From an uncultured bacterium (lineage in GTDB: Bacteria > Cyanobacteriota > Vampirovibrionia > Gastranaerophilales > Gastranaerophilaceae): a stretch of DNA of 38,571 nucleotides. A program made the position numbers and the translations under genes. Location: the NCBI GenBank assembly GCA_949298985.1, contig CASFYV010000009.1:1-38571 (forward strand), written 5' to 3'. How positions within the stretch are numbered: the stretch's first letter is position 1; each line of letters opens with the position of its first letter. This document shows, in pieces, positions 8,642 to 16,887 of this stretch. Under the pieces are notes generated by a model. The model saw only the letters and a program-made list of their open reading frames with translations, was not told the origin of the DNA and did not search any database.

Positions 8642-9100
8642 CTACCCTTCAAATTGCTCCGCAATTTCAAAAGGTTGTTCAGATAATTTAAGAGTTTCTC
8701 TATCGATAATACCTCTTTTAAGTTCAGTAAAAGAAGCATTTTTAGAATTAAATTTTTCTTTTAAGAATTCATATGCAACTTTAGGATCACACTTTGTACC
8801 ACAAGTAAATAAATCTACTGCAGCGTAGCCTAACTCTGGCCAAGTATGAATAGCTAAGTGGCTTTCAGAAATAATGACAACACCACTAACACCGTAAGGA
8901 TTGAACATATGAAAGCACTTTTGAACGATTGTGGCACCACACTCCAGAGCCGCGTCTACCATGTACTTTTCTACTTTATCATTACTGTTGAGAATGTTCG
9001 GATCACACTCAAAAAATTCAGCAAGGACATGTTGTCCTAAGTTTACTTTGTCCAAGTTATTTCTTTCTAGCTCGTCTAGAGATGATGATACAATTGTCAA
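8642..9100 (-). CDS. speD: S-adenosylmethionine decarboxylase proenzyme
   Basis: A 152-residue proenzyme of the prokaryotic (type 1B) AdoMet decarboxylase family, which makes the aminopropyl donor for spermidine. SESHLAIHTWPE contains the autocatalytic cleavage site between E79 and S80; S80 becomes the pyruvoyl cofactor. H85 and C100 (in LFTCG) match the processing and catalytic residues of the Thermotoga/Bacillus enzymes. It is slightly longer than the ~125-residue core because of N- and C-terminal tails. The reading frame opens with TTG at 9098-9100, 8 nt after AGGAGG. An ATG 3 nt after the same AGGAGG is out of frame and reads Met-Asn-stop, ending across the TTG (see findings). No speE is adjacent. 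A strong terminator follows. Confidence 0.93.
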   Translation of the reverse strand: MTIVSSSLDELERNNLDKVNLGQHVLAEFFECDPNILNSNDKVEKYMVDAALECGATIVQKCFHMFNPYGVSGVVIISESHLAIHTWPELGYAAVDLFTCGTKCDPKVAYEFLKEKFNSKNASFTELKRGIIDRETLKLSEQPFEIAEQFEG

Positions 9101-9314
9101 TTCATGTGCCTCCTTTACTACCAGTGCATCTTCGCACCAATTATTCTTATCACTAACGTTATTAATATATTACTATAAAAACAAAAAATTTGTATATTTT
9201 ACACTTATTATTTTTATTATTAAGAAATTGTTACATAAATATTCAAATATTAATTCATCTTAATAAAGATATTAAGATTATGTAAGGAAATCAAAGTTTT
9301 AAAAAAAATTGGTT

Positions 9315-9320
9315 TATAAT
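9315..9320 (+). promoter_or_regulatory. Putative -10 element for the HEAT-like gene and rnhA
   Basis: A consensus TATAAT lies 38 nt before the ATG at 9358. No convincing -35 hexamer is seen at 16-18 nt upstream. AAAGGAGA serves as the ribosome binding site. Confidence 0.4.
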
Positions 9321-9357
9321 TAAAATGCAAAGAATAGATTAAATAAAGGAGAAAGAT

Positions 9358-9642
9358 ATGCATTCACAAGTTGAAGAAATTTTAGGAAAATTAGAATCTG
9401 CAGATAACGTTACAAAAAATAAAATTGAAAATATACTAGTAGATAAAGGTTCTGCAGTTGTTCCTGAATTGGTTAATCAACTTCAAGTTGTAAAAGGGGT
9501 AAAACGTGGTGTTGTTGCGATGACTCTTATTAGAATTGGAGAAGCTTCTGTTGAATATTTAAGAAAAGCTGCTAATGATAATAAAGATTTTGAATGGGTT
9601 GCTAAATATTTAATTACAGAAATTAAAGGTATTGCAGCTTAA
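9358..9642 (+). CDS. Small HEAT-repeat-like protein
   Basis: A 94-residue all-helical protein. The pattern [12 protein letters not shown] followed by [20 protein letters not shown] resembles HEAT/PBS-lyase-type repeats, helical pairs used as protein-binding scaffolds. Clear Shine-Dalgarno (AAGGAGAAAG) precedes the ATG. rnhA begins 2 nt after its stop codon, indicating an operon and probably coupled translation. Specific function is unknown; the HEAT assignment rests on the helical pattern and is moderate. Confidence 0.65.
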   Translation: MHSQVEEILGKLESADNVTKNKIENILVDKGSAVVPELVNQLQVVKGVKRGVVAMTLIRIGEASVEYLRKAANDNKDFEWVAKYLITEIKGIAA

Positions 9643-9644
9643 TT

Positions 9645-10124
9645 GTGTCAAATGATAATATAAAAGTAACAATATACACAGATGGTGCTTGTAGTGGGAA
9701 TCCTGGTAATGGAGGCTACGGCACTATTCTTGTACATGTTGATTCGCTAGGGCAAAAACATGAAAAAGAACTTTCTGATGGTTTTTCTAATGTTACAAAT
9801 AATCAAATGGAATTAATGGCTGTTATAGTGGGTTTAGAAGCTCTAAAAAAAGAATGCTATGTTACAATTTATTCTGATAGTAAATACGTAGTAGATGCTT
9901 TTAATTCTAATTGGATAGATGGTTGGATAAAAAAAGGTTGGAAGACTGCCAATAAAAGCCCTGTAAAAAATGTTGAACTTTGGCAAAGACTTCTTAAAGC
10001 TAAAGAGAAACATAATGTAGAATTTATTTGGGTTAAAGGTCATGCAGGACATGAATATAATGAACGGTGTGATAGACTTGCAGTTGCTGCTTCTAAAAAA
10101 GAAAATTTAAAAACATTAACTTAA
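9645..10124 (+). CDS. rnhA: Ribonuclease HI
   Basis: A 159-residue RNase HI, which cuts the RNA strand of RNA-DNA hybrids. All catalytic residues are visible: D13 ([11 protein letters not shown]), E56 (NNQMELMAV), D78 (YSDSKYV) and D143 (NERCDRLA), plus H133 in the flexible KGHAGH loop. The basic protrusion [16 protein letters not shown] is also present. Length is close to the E. coli enzyme (155). It starts with GTG two bases after the preceding stop and has only a weak upstream AGGT, consistent with coupling to the HEAT-like gene. Confidence 0.95.
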   Translation: MSNDNIKVTIYTDGACSGNPGNGGYGTILVHVDSLGQKHEKELSDGFSNVTNNQMELMAVIVGLEALKKECYVTIYSDSKYVVDAFNSNWIDGWIKKGWKTANKSPVKNVELWQRLLKAKEKHNVEFIWVKGHAGHEYNERCDRLAVAASKKENLKTLT

Positions 10125-10128
10125 TATA

Positions 10129-10193
10129 TTAAGTTTTGTAAAGAAAATTTCTTCTTCTGAAATCTCTTAAGAAATATTTATTTTATATATATG
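10129..10193 (+). promoter_or_regulatory. Leader motif A (shared with the leader at 20999-21064)
   Basis: The upstream region contains ATTAAGTTTTGTAAA (from 10129), GAAATCTCTT (10159-10168), a 16-nt A/T spacer ending TTTT, then ATATATATG (10185-10193). The same blocks, with exactly 16 nt between the last two, precede the unrelated-looking gene at 21076. This points to a common promoter or regulator site, with TATATA as probable -10. Confidence 0.5.
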
Positions 10194-10219
10194 TAAGATA
10201 TAAAATAAGAGAGTTCAAG

Positions 10220-11083
10220 ATGGGTTATTTGACAGATATAAGTTATAGTTCTGATTCAGCAAAAGATGTACATTTACTTACACAAAATATACCTAATAAA
10301 TATAGTTATATCGCAAGTGCAGCATCTTCAATGGCACCTAAAGTATTGGGAAGTCTTACAGGTATAATCGGCCGTTGTTTAAATGGTTCTGAAAGTGATA
10401 AAACAGAAACAAAATCTGCTAAAGCTAAAGATTCAGATGATATAAAAAGAAAAGAACTTAATAAAGAATTAAGTAAAGCTCTAAAAAATCTTGACGTAGA
10501 TAATATTTCGGATGTAGAAGAACACGTTAATAAAGCAACAAAAGAACGAAATGAAAAAGTAAAAACAGCTCAAGCAGAAATTGAAAAATTCAATAATGGT
10601 ACAGATACTTTTAGTACACAAATTGCAACTTTAAATGCATCATTAAATAATTTAAATGATGAAAATGATCCAAATAGCATTCAAAGAAATCAAATAAATG
10701 GACAAATTAAAGCTTTAGAAAATAAAAGAGAAGAAGCTTTAGAACAAGCAAAAAATAATTTAGAAACTATTATAAAAACAGAAGATAGAAAATTAGAAAA
10801 AATATCAGAACAAGTTTTAGAAATTCAAGAAATAGCAAAACAATTAAATGCATTAAACTTTGTTGGTAGTGCTGAAGAAACAGAAAAAGTTAAAACTCAA
10901 GCAAATGAATTAAGTTCTTTCAATAATGCTTTTGATGAATTTAAAAAGAATCCAACAAAGGAAACTGCATTAGCATTACAAGAAACTTTTCAAGATTGCC
11001 CAATGAATAGTCCTTACTATAGAAATTATCAAAAATTATATACTTTAAATCTTACTAAAATTGAAGAATTAATTAAATCATAA
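10220..11083 (+). CDS. Coiled-coil protein of unknown function
   Basis: A 287-residue protein. Residues ~30-60 form an alanine/serine/glycine-rich, weakly hydrophobic stretch (IASAASSMAPKVLGSLTGII). Residues ~70-230 are strongly charged with heptad-like spacing and long helices, predicting a coiled coil. A short C-terminal domain with PMNSPYYRNYQ follows. No signal peptide and no known family recognised. Its leader shares fixed-spacing blocks with the 651-residue unknown at 21076, which suggests co-regulation. A terminator lies 66 nt after the stop. Confidence 0.65.
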   Translation: MGYLTDISYSSDSAKDVHLLTQNIPNKYSYIASAASSMAPKVLGSLTGIIGRCLNGSESDKTETKSAKAKDSDDIKRKELNKELSKALKNLDVDNISDVEEHVNKATKERNEKVKTAQAEIEKFNNGTDTFSTQIATLNASLNNLNDENDPNSIQRNQINGQIKALENKREEALEQAKNNLETIIKTEDRKLEKISEQVLEIQEIAKQLNALNFVGSAEETEKVKTQANELSSFNNAFDEFKKNPTKETALALQETFQDCPMNSPYYRNYQKLYTLNLTKIEELIKS

Positions 11084-11149
11084 ATTTATTAGAATTTGAT
11101 TTACACCTAAAATTTAATTTACCCCCATCTTACATCTTACAAAGTTTTT

Positions 11150-11173
11150 ATCCGCCATAGAGCGGATTTTTTT
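11150..11173 (+). terminator. Intrinsic terminator of the coiled-coil gene
   Basis: ATCCGC (11150-11155) / GCGGAT (11162-11167) with a 6-nt loop, running into seven T residues (11167-11173). Confidence 0.8.
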
Positions 11174-11174
11174 A

Positions 11175-11210
11175 CAAAAAAAAAGACCGACATAAATGTC
11201 GATCTTTTTT
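11175..11210 (-). terminator. Intrinsic terminator of rpsO
   Basis: Arms at 11185-11192 and 11197-11204 pair with a 4-nt loop. The single non-Watson-Crick position is a G-U pair only on the minus-strand RNA (A-C on the plus strand), which sets the direction. A long T run follows on the minus strand. It lies 23 nt after the rpsO stop. Confidence 0.82.
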
Positions 11211-11226
11211 ATAATTTCTTTTAAGT

Positions 11227-11502
11227 CTAACCTCTGATACCAAGTTCTTTGATAAGACTTCTATAACCTTCAAGATTTCTATCTTTTAAGAATGAAAGTA
11301 ATCTTTTTCTTTTACCAACCATCATTAAAAGACCTCTTTTTGTAGCGAAATCTTTTTTATTAGATTTCATATGCTCTGTTAATTCAGAAATCTTTTTAGT
11401 TAACATTGCAATTTGAACTTCAGCAGAACCTGTATCTTTTGCATTTGCTCCAAATTTTTCTGCTAATTCTAATTTTTGTTCTTTTGATAAATTAATTGAC
11501 AT
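11227..11502 (-). CDS. rpsO: 30S ribosomal protein S15
   Basis: A 91-residue S15, a primary 16S rRNA-binding protein of the small-subunit platform. The conserved stretches [16 protein letters not shown], the [11 protein letters not shown] region and KRKRLLSFL are all present, and length is normal (about 89). AAGGAA lies 8 nt before the ATG. It has its own terminator, and a 153-nt leader separates it from pheA upstream, so it may also have its own promoter. S15 often represses its own translation by binding its mRNA leader; an inverted repeat just upstream of the ribosome binding site is compatible with that. Confidence 0.96.
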   Translation of the reverse strand: MSINLSKEQKLELAEKFGANAKDTGSAEVQIAMLTKKISELTEHMKSNKKDFATKRGLLMMVGKRKRLLSFLKDRNLEGYRSLIKELGIRG

Positions 11503-11527
11503 ATCGTAAATTCCTTTATAATCTGTG

Positions 11528-11542
11528 GCTTAAATTTTAAGC
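11528..11542 (-). promoter_or_regulatory. Inverted repeat in the rpsO leader
   Basis: GCTTAAA and TTTAAGC face each other around one base, about 15 nt upstream of the rpsO Shine-Dalgarno. It could fold as a short hairpin in the rpsO mRNA and take part in autoregulation by S15. Role is inferred only. Confidence 0.35.
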
Positions 11543-11655
11543 TAGATACTACTCAAAATTTTCGGCCTTTGTGAGTGACATATTGGCGTAAGCACTCTAC
11601 AAATCTCAATGTAATATAAAAATAGACAAAAATCAAGCAATATTCTTAATATAAC

Positions 11656-12528
11656 TTAATCGACAGCGTGATAAGAACCTATAATGTAAAACATTTTTGC
11701 CAATGACTTAATTTCTTTAAATGCTTCTGAAACATTTTTATCATTAACATGTCCTTCTATATCAATATAAAAAACATATTCTCCTAATTCTTTTTTAGAA
11801 GGTCGAGAATCTATATAAGACATATTTATATTATGCTTTTCTAAAATAGTTAATATTTTACTTAAAGCTCCAGCTTTGTTTTCGGTAGAAAAAGTTATAC
11901 TTGTTTTGTCATTTCCAGTGCTAGGCGAAAGAAATTTGCCAAGGAGTATAAAACGCGTTTTATTATTTATTTCATCATTAATATTTTCTTCGATAACGGG
12001 AACTCCGTACATTTTAGCACATTCAATGCTCCCAATAGCAGCAATTGAAGGTTCATTTCCAGCTAACGATCTTATCGCTGCAGAAGTTGATAATGTAGCT
12101 TCTTCAATAAGAGAATCAGCAAAATTATTTTGTATATATTTTTTACATTGTGCTAATGCTTGAGGATGTGAACGTATAATTTTTACTTCTGATTTTTTTG
12201 AAGCAAAGCCAATTAGGGCGTGTTCTACATTCATAGTCGTTTCAGCTATTATTTTATATTCTTCTTTCTTTAAAGAAGACAAATTATCCAAAGTTTCCCT
12301 TACAATTCCTTCGATAGAATTTTCTATAGGAATAACAGCGACAATATCTTCTGAATTTTCATCTTTTAAAGCTTTTATTACTCCTGATATAGATTTTAAA
12401 TTAGTACTTACACAATTAATATTAAAGGCATTTATAAATTTATTTTTTGCAAAATCACTATAAGAACCTTTTGGTCCTAAAAATAAAAGTTTTCTAATTC
12501 TTGAAACATCCAAAATATTTGTACTCAT
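11656..12528 (-). CDS. pheA: Prephenate dehydratase (phenylalanine synthesis)
   Basis: A 290-residue monofunctional prephenate dehydratase, which converts prephenate to phenylpyruvate. The N-terminal PDT domain begins FLGPKGSYSDFA (residues ~17-28). NNKTRFILLG (around 188-197) contains the catalytic TRF motif. A C-terminal ACT domain (about 205-288, SITFSTENKAGALSKILTIL, then SYIDSRPSK) is the phenylalanine-sensing feedback site. No chorismate mutase domain. GAGGT precedes the ATG and the upstream TPR gene ends 15 nt before, so it belongs to the obgE-tadA-DUF2400-TPR run. Together with tyrA at 4996 it supplies both aromatic branches from prephenate. Confidence 0.93.
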   Translation of the reverse strand: MSTNILDVSRIRKLLFLGPKGSYSDFAKNKFINAFNINCVSTNLKSISGVIKALKDENSEDIVAVIPIENSIEGIVRETLDNLSSLKKEEYKIIAETTMNVEHALIGFASKKSEVKIIRSHPQALAQCKKYIQNNFADSLIEEATLSTSAAIRSLAGNEPSIAAIGSIECAKMYGVPVIEENINDEINNKTRFILLGKFLSPSTGNDKTSITFSTENKAGALSKILTILEKHNINMSYIDSRPSKKELGEYVFYIDIEGHVNDKNVSEAFKEIKSLAKMFYIIGSYHAVD

Positions 12529-12543
12529 TTTTACCTCTATTAG

Positions 12544-13272
12544 TTATTTATCGGCCGAAAAATCTCGCTTTAAAACATTATTAACTCTAGTTGTCGCCTT
12601 ATCAATATTACCGGTTTTATAATATAGTCTTGCTAATAAAATTTCTCTAGCAGTTGTAGGAGCGGCATTAAAAGATTTTTGAGCAAAAGCTAAAGCTGTT
12701 CCGTATTTTTTTACAGTTGCATATATTACAGACATTTGTTCAAAACATTTCGCTTGCAATTCTTTATCAGTAACCATGTTTGCAGCTTTTTGATATTCTT
12801 CTAAAGCTCTTACATATTGTTTTTCTTTGTATAATTTAGAAGCTTCTGAAAAAATTTCGTTATATTGTTCTTCTATAGTTAAATCTTTTTGTTCTAAAGC
12901 CGTAGTTTCATTAGATTTTAGTCCTGCTTCAGTAGTATTAATATTTTCTAAACGTTCATTTTCTATTTCTTCCATCTTTCTTTTTTCAATCTCGTCTAAT
13001 ATTTGGCGTTCTTTTTCTTTTCTTATATCTTCTTCATCTTGTTCTTTTTGAATTGTTTCATTTTCAACTTCATTTTCATCTTTTGTATTGGATTCGTTGT
13101 CTTGTATAACATTCTCTACTTGAGAATTTTCTGAATCATAAACATTTTTAGAAGACTCTTTAGAGTCCGGTAAAAAAGAATATGCTTTTATAATTAGTAT
13201 TAAAAAAATTACACAAATTAAAATTAAAATACCAAGTGATTTTTTAGACTTTAGTTCTTCATAAAAATTCAT
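12544..13272 (-). CDS. Membrane-anchored TPR protein
   Basis: A 242-residue protein with one N-terminal membrane segment (residues ~13-32, LGILILICVIFLILIIKAYS). A long, very acidic, glutamate-rich linker predicted to be coiled coil follows (~45-125). The C-terminal TPR region (~130-238) carries ALEEYQKAANMV and CFEQMSVIYATVKKYGTALAFAQKSF. The topology (short cytoplasmic start, single helix) suggests the TPR part is outside the membrane. TPRs bind partner proteins; the partner is unknown. AGGAG lies 6 nt before the ATG; gaps to the neighbours are 9 and 15 nt, within one operon. Confidence 0.75.
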   Translation of the reverse strand: MNFYEELKSKKSLGILILICVIFLILIIKAYSFLPDSKESSKNVYDSENSQVENVIQDNESNTKDENEVENETIQKEQDEEDIRKEKERQILDEIEKRKMEEIENERLENINTTEAGLKSNETTALEQKDLTIEEQYNEIFSEASKLYKEKQYVRALEEYQKAANMVTDKELQAKCFEQMSVIYATVKKYGTALAFAQKSFNAAPTTAREILLARLYYKTGNIDKATTRVNNVLKRDFSADK

Positions 13273-13281
13273 AGCAAACTC

Positions 13282-14028
13282 CTAACTTATTTTATTAAAT
13301 TCTACACCAAAAGCAAACATTGCAAAATCATATTTTATTGGATCCTCTGGACAAAATTTTTTTAATTGTTCAGTTAATTCTAAAACAGCTTTAAAATCAT
13401 TGCTTTTTCTCTGTAATAGTCCCATATTTCTAGAAACTCTAGCAACATGAACATCTAATGGAATAAATAATTCAGAAGGTTTGATAAATTGCCAAATTCC
13501 TAAATCCACATCTGATTTCCTAATCATCCATCTTAAAAACATGTTCATTCTTTTCATCGCTCCGCCATTTTTAGGATTTGGAATCATATGAAAAAAACCT
13601 TGTCCGACTTTGTCTGATACATTTGAATAAAAGTAATCAACAACAACTTGGAGCATATTTTCTTTTTCATATCCATATTTAAAAAGTTCTTCTAAACCAT
13701 TTGAACTATTATAAAGCTTGTTTAAACTTTTATATATTGCAACAATATCAAAATCTTTAGCAAAACGATACTCAAAACCTTTCAAATTTTTAAAATCACC
13801 ATTTTTTATGTAATTCAAAACATCATTGTCTGATAATTCAAATAACTGATTTAATTTATTAATAAAAATCTTCCTATTTCCATAAGCAAACAAAGAAGCC
13901 AAAAATCCTAATAATTCAACTTCTTCTTTTGATTTACCCTTGTGTGGAAATTGAATAGGATCATTTTTTATAAAGTCTTTTGTTTCATATTTTTTAACTA
14001 ATTCATCAAGTTTAAATTTAGTAATCAT
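13282..14028 (-). CDS. TIGR02757/DUF2400 family protein
   Basis: A 248-residue protein matching the conserved but poorly characterised TIGR02757 (DUF2400) family. Diagnostic segments include FLASLFAYGNRK near residue 45, NMFLRWMIRKSDVDLGIW (~162-179), and PLDVHVARVSRNMGLL (~190-205). The helix-rich fold with a DVHV loop is reminiscent of the helix-hairpin-helix DNA glycosylase superfamily, but enzymatic activity is not established. The ATG overlaps the tadA stop as ATGA, showing translational coupling with the tRNA-editing enzyme. Confidence 0.82.
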   Translation of the reverse strand: MITKFKLDELVKKYETKDFIKNDPIQFPHKGKSKEEVELLGFLASLFAYGNRKIFINKLNQLFELSDNDVLNYIKNGDFKNLKGFEYRFAKDFDIVAIYKSLNKLYNSSNGLEELFKYGYEKENMLQVVVDYFYSNVSDKVGQGFFHMIPNPKNGGAMKRMNMFLRWMIRKSDVDLGIWQFIKPSELFIPLDVHVARVSRNMGLLQRKSNDFKAVLELTEQLKKFCPEDPIKYDFAMFAFGVEFNKIS

Positions 14029-14441
14029 CTTATTTTTTTAAAAAAATCTTCCAATAATTTATTACAAGCATCTTCCTCTATACCACCATACACTTTTAAT
14101 TTAGAATTTGCAAGTTTTGGTAAAGTTAATACAGATTCTAAAGCTCCATATTGTCTATTATAAGAGCCAAAATATACGGTTTTTATACCTGATTGTATGA
14201 TAGCCCAACTACACATGGGGCAAGGTTCCAGAGTTACATACATTTCGCAGTCTTGTAAACGAGACGTATTTAAAATCTTTTGAGCATCTTTTATTGTAAG
14301 TATTTCTGCATGCGAAGTAATATCATTATCTAATTCTCTTCTGTTATGATTTGCAGCAACAATTTTATTATTTTTTTTTATTACACATCCGATAGGAACA
14401 TCAATTTCACATTTTAGAGCTTGTTCAATTGCAATTTTCAA
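14025..14441 (-). CDS. tadA: tRNA-specific adenosine deaminase
   Basis: A 138-residue cytidine/adenosine deaminase-fold protein. Zinc ligands and the proton shuttle are visible as HAE (H44, E46) and PCPMC (C74, C77). VPIGCVI at the start matches the TadA VPVGAVI motif. TadA converts A34 to inosine in tRNA-Arg(ACG), and that tRNA is encoded at 3294-3367. The start codon is TTG at 14439-14441, 5 nt after GAGGTG; the N-terminus is shorter than E. coli TadA by about 20 residues but begins at the usual first helix. A nucleoside deaminase of other specificity remains possible. It sits 16 nt after obgE and overlaps the next gene by 4 nt. Confidence 0.85.
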   Translation of the reverse strand: MKIAIEQALKCEIDVPIGCVIKKNNKIVAANHNRRELDNDITSHAEILTIKDAQKILNTSRLQDCEMYVTLEPCPMCSWAIIQSGIKTVYFGSYNRQYGALESVLTLPKLANSKLKVYGGIEEDACNKLLEDFFKKIR

Positions 14442-14457
14442 AATTACACCTCAAAAA

Positions 14458-15756
14458 CTAAACTTTACTACCTTCACCCCATATTTCATCATCATAATAA
14501 CCTAATTCAAGGTGCCCTAAAATAACAGTATCACCGTTTTTAAGTCCAAATTTGTGTAATTCTTCAAATACGCCCATACTTTTTAAAATATTTTGCAGTC
14601 TAACAACCTGTTCAGTATTTCTTGCATCAGTGACTTTTGCAAGACGATTAATTTTTCCTCCCGAAATTATATAAGCATCTTTAGCAATTTTTGTTATTTC
14701 AAATGAACTATCATCATTATCATACGCACCTAAATCCTCTTCTATATCAATCTCTGATTCAGGTTTTGGAATTTCATCCACTTTTCTATCTATGAAATGC
14801 AATAAATCAGTTAAACCTTCTTTTGTTACTGCTGATATTGGGAAAATATCATTTGAAAAAGTATTAAACTCTTTCAAATATTTTTCCAAGTCTTCTTTTG
14901 ATACAGAATCTATTTTATTTAAAACCAAGATTTGATATAGATTGGCTAATTTTTCAGAATGTTTTTTTAATTCATTATTAATAATTTTATAATTAACTAA
15001 AGGATCTTCAGCAGTTAAGTCAACAATATGAATCAAAAATCTACATCTTTCTACGTGTCTTAAAAATTCATGTCCTAATCCAATACCTTCTGAAGCACCC
15101 TCAATTAATCCTGGAATATCTGCTATAACATAAGATCCTTGATCAAATTTCTTAACAACACCTAAATTCGGAACTAATGTTGTAAATGGATAATCCGCAA
15201 TTTTAGGTTTTGCAGAACTTACTGCACTTATAAAAGTTGACTTACCTGCATTAGGCATACCCAAAAGTCCCACATCAGCAATTAATTTTAATTCTAATTC
15301 TAAAACCCTTTCAATTCCGGGTTCACCAGGCTCACAAAACTGAGGTGCTCTTTTTTGAGCTGTTGCAAAACGTGCGTTTCCACGACCGCCTCTTCCACCT
15401 TTTGCAATCAAAACTTTTTGTTCGTGTTCTACAAAATCAGCAATAACTTTTCCTGTTTTTGTATCTTTAACAATAGTTCCCATTGGAACTTTTATATATA
15501 AATCTTTTGCACAAGCACCGTGCATACCTTTTATACCACCATTTTCTCCGGATTGAGCTTTGTATACAGATTTAATTTTAAAGTCTAGTAATGTAGACAT
15601 ATTTTCATCAGCTACAAAATAAACATCTCCGCCACGACCTCCGTCACCACCTGCTGGACCACCTTTATCTACGTATTTTTCTCTACGCCAAGCTACCATT
15701 CCATTTCCGCCATGACCTGATATAATTCTTATTTTTGCTTTATCTAAAAACTTCAT
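14458..15756 (-). CDS. obgE: Obg family GTPase
   Basis: A 432-residue protein with the three Obg parts. The glycine-rich N-terminal OBG domain spans ~1-158 (GGPAGGDGGRGGDVYF, AKGGRGGRGNARF). The GTPase domain carries the P-loop GMPNAGKS (166-173), the switch sequence YPFTTLVPNLG, DIPGLIEGA and NKID. A C-terminal OCT domain covers the last ~80 residues. Obg acts in 50S ribosome assembly and stress responses. It is the first gene of a minus-strand run and is separated by only 68 nt from the divergent tsaD. The Shine-Dalgarno is weak (AAAGG). Confidence 0.96.
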   Translation of the reverse strand: MKFLDKAKIRIISGHGGNGMVAWRREKYVDKGGPAGGDGGRGGDVYFVADENMSTLLDFKIKSVYKAQSGENGGIKGMHGACAKDLYIKVPMGTIVKDTKTGKVIADFVEHEQKVLIAKGGRGGRGNARFATAQKRAPQFCEPGEPGIERVLELELKLIADVGLLGMPNAGKSTFISAVSSAKPKIADYPFTTLVPNLGVVKKFDQGSYVIADIPGLIEGASEGIGLGHEFLRHVERCRFLIHIVDLTAEDPLVNYKIINNELKKHSEKLANLYQILVLNKIDSVSKEDLEKYLKEFNTFSNDIFPISAVTKEGLTDLLHFIDRKVDEIPKPESEIDIEEDLGAYDNDDSSFEITKIAKDAYIISGGKINRLAKVTDARNTEQVVRLQNILKSMGVFEELHKFGLKNGDTVILGHLELGYYDDEIWGEGSKV

Positions 15757-15789
15757 ATTTTAAACCTTTTAAACCAGTATTCTATTATA

Positions 15790-15818
15790 TTGCTTTGATA
15801 CTTTTATCGTAATATAAT
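15790..15818 (+). promoter_or_regulatory. Putative tsaD promoter giving a leaderless transcript
   Basis: TTGCTT (15790-15795), 17 nt, then a perfect TATAAT (15813-15818). Only 6 nt separate the -10 element from the ATG at 15825, so the transcript would start at or next to the start codon. No Shine-Dalgarno is present between them. Confidence 0.5.
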
Positions 15819-15824
15819 GCTACT

Positions 15825-16853
15825 ATGAACAAAATTAAAAATACATTATTCAGTAACAAACCTGTAACAATTAATAAAGATTCTTTGATAATGGCTATAG
15901 AATCAAGTTGTGATGAAACTGCTTGTGCCATTGTTAAAGGTGGAAGAGAAGTTTTAGCAAATGTTGTTGCGTCTCAAATAAAAGTTCATGAAGAATATGG
16001 AGGAGTAATTCCGGAAATTGCAGCAAGAGAACATTTAGAAGCTATAAATGTTGTTATTGATGAAACTTTTAAACAAGCAGGTGTTAATGGTAATGCTATT
16101 TCAGCTTTTGCAGGAACTGTAGGACCAGGGTTAGTAGGTTGTTTACTTGTTGGGCTTAATGCGACTAAAACTCTTGCATTAGCTTATGATAAACCATTTA
16201 TTGGAGTAAACCATTTGAATGCACATATCGCGGCAAACTTTATTGATACTAATTTGGAACCGCCTTTTATTTCTTTATTAGTTAGCGGAGGACATACTCA
16301 AATTATTAAAGTAAGTTCTTATTCTGATATGGAAATTATTGGTGAAACTATTGATGATGCAGTAGGCGAAGCCTATGATAAAGTCGCTCGTTTAATTGGT
16401 CTGCCTTATCCTGGAGGCCCTAAATTAGATAAACTAGCTCAAGAAGGAAACTCTTTTGCTTTTAAATTGCCGGAAGCAAAAGTCGGAGAATATGACTTTA
16501 GTTTTAGTGGATTGAAGACTGCAGTACTAAGATTAGTAAAAAGTTTTGATGGAAAAGATATGCCTGTTAATGATATTTGTGCAAGTTTTCAAGAATGTGT
16601 ATCTTCTACTCTTGTAAAAAAGGTAAAAAAAGCTTTAGAAACTTATAATTATAAACAAGTTGTATTAGCAGGAGGAGTAGCTGCTAATTCTGAAATAAGA
16701 AAGAAAATTTTTGATCTAGAAAAAGAGGGATACAAAGCTTATGCTCCTATTATGAAGTACTGCACTGACAATGCTTCAATGGTAGCTTCTTCTGCATTTT
16801 TCTTTGATAATACTTTTGATGATGTTAATGTAGAAGTTTTTTCTAGAGCTTAG
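15825..16853 (+). CDS. tsaD: tRNA N6-threonylcarbamoyladenosine transferase (TsaD)
   Basis: A 342-residue TsaD/Kae1/Qri7 family protein, which transfers threonylcarbamoyl to A37 of ANN-decoding tRNAs. AIESSCDETA (24-33) is the family start motif and NHLNAHI carries the metal-binding H130 and H134. The C-terminal GGVAANSEIR and CTDNASMVA segments also match. The protein has about 22 residues ahead of the usual start near M23. No Shine-Dalgarno precedes either candidate. The perfect TATAAT 6 nt before the first ATG favours leaderless initiation at 15825, making the extension real. Confidence 0.93.
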   Translation: MNKIKNTLFSNKPVTINKDSLIMAIESSCDETACAIVKGGREVLANVVASQIKVHEEYGGVIPEIAAREHLEAINVVIDETFKQAGVNGNAISAFAGTVGPGLVGCLLVGLNATKTLALAYDKPFIGVNHLNAHIAANFIDTNLEPPFISLLVSGGHTQIIKVSSYSDMEIIGETIDDAVGEAYDKVARLIGLPYPGGPKLDKLAQEGNSFAFKLPEAKVGEYDFSFSGLKTAVLRLVKSFDGKDMPVNDICASFQECVSSTLVKKVKKALETYNYKQVVLAGGVAANSEIRKKIFDLEKEGYKAYAPIMKYCTDNASMVASSAFFFDNTFDDVNVEVFSRA

Positions 16854-16887
16854 TAGCAAATTTATTTTTTATAAATTTTAATTAAAT

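Noticed and set aside
8931..9263. A 110-codon plus-strand frame over the speD 5' end.
   Set aside because: It lies antisense to the conserved speD gene, has no ribosome binding site and its composition reflects the opposite strand.
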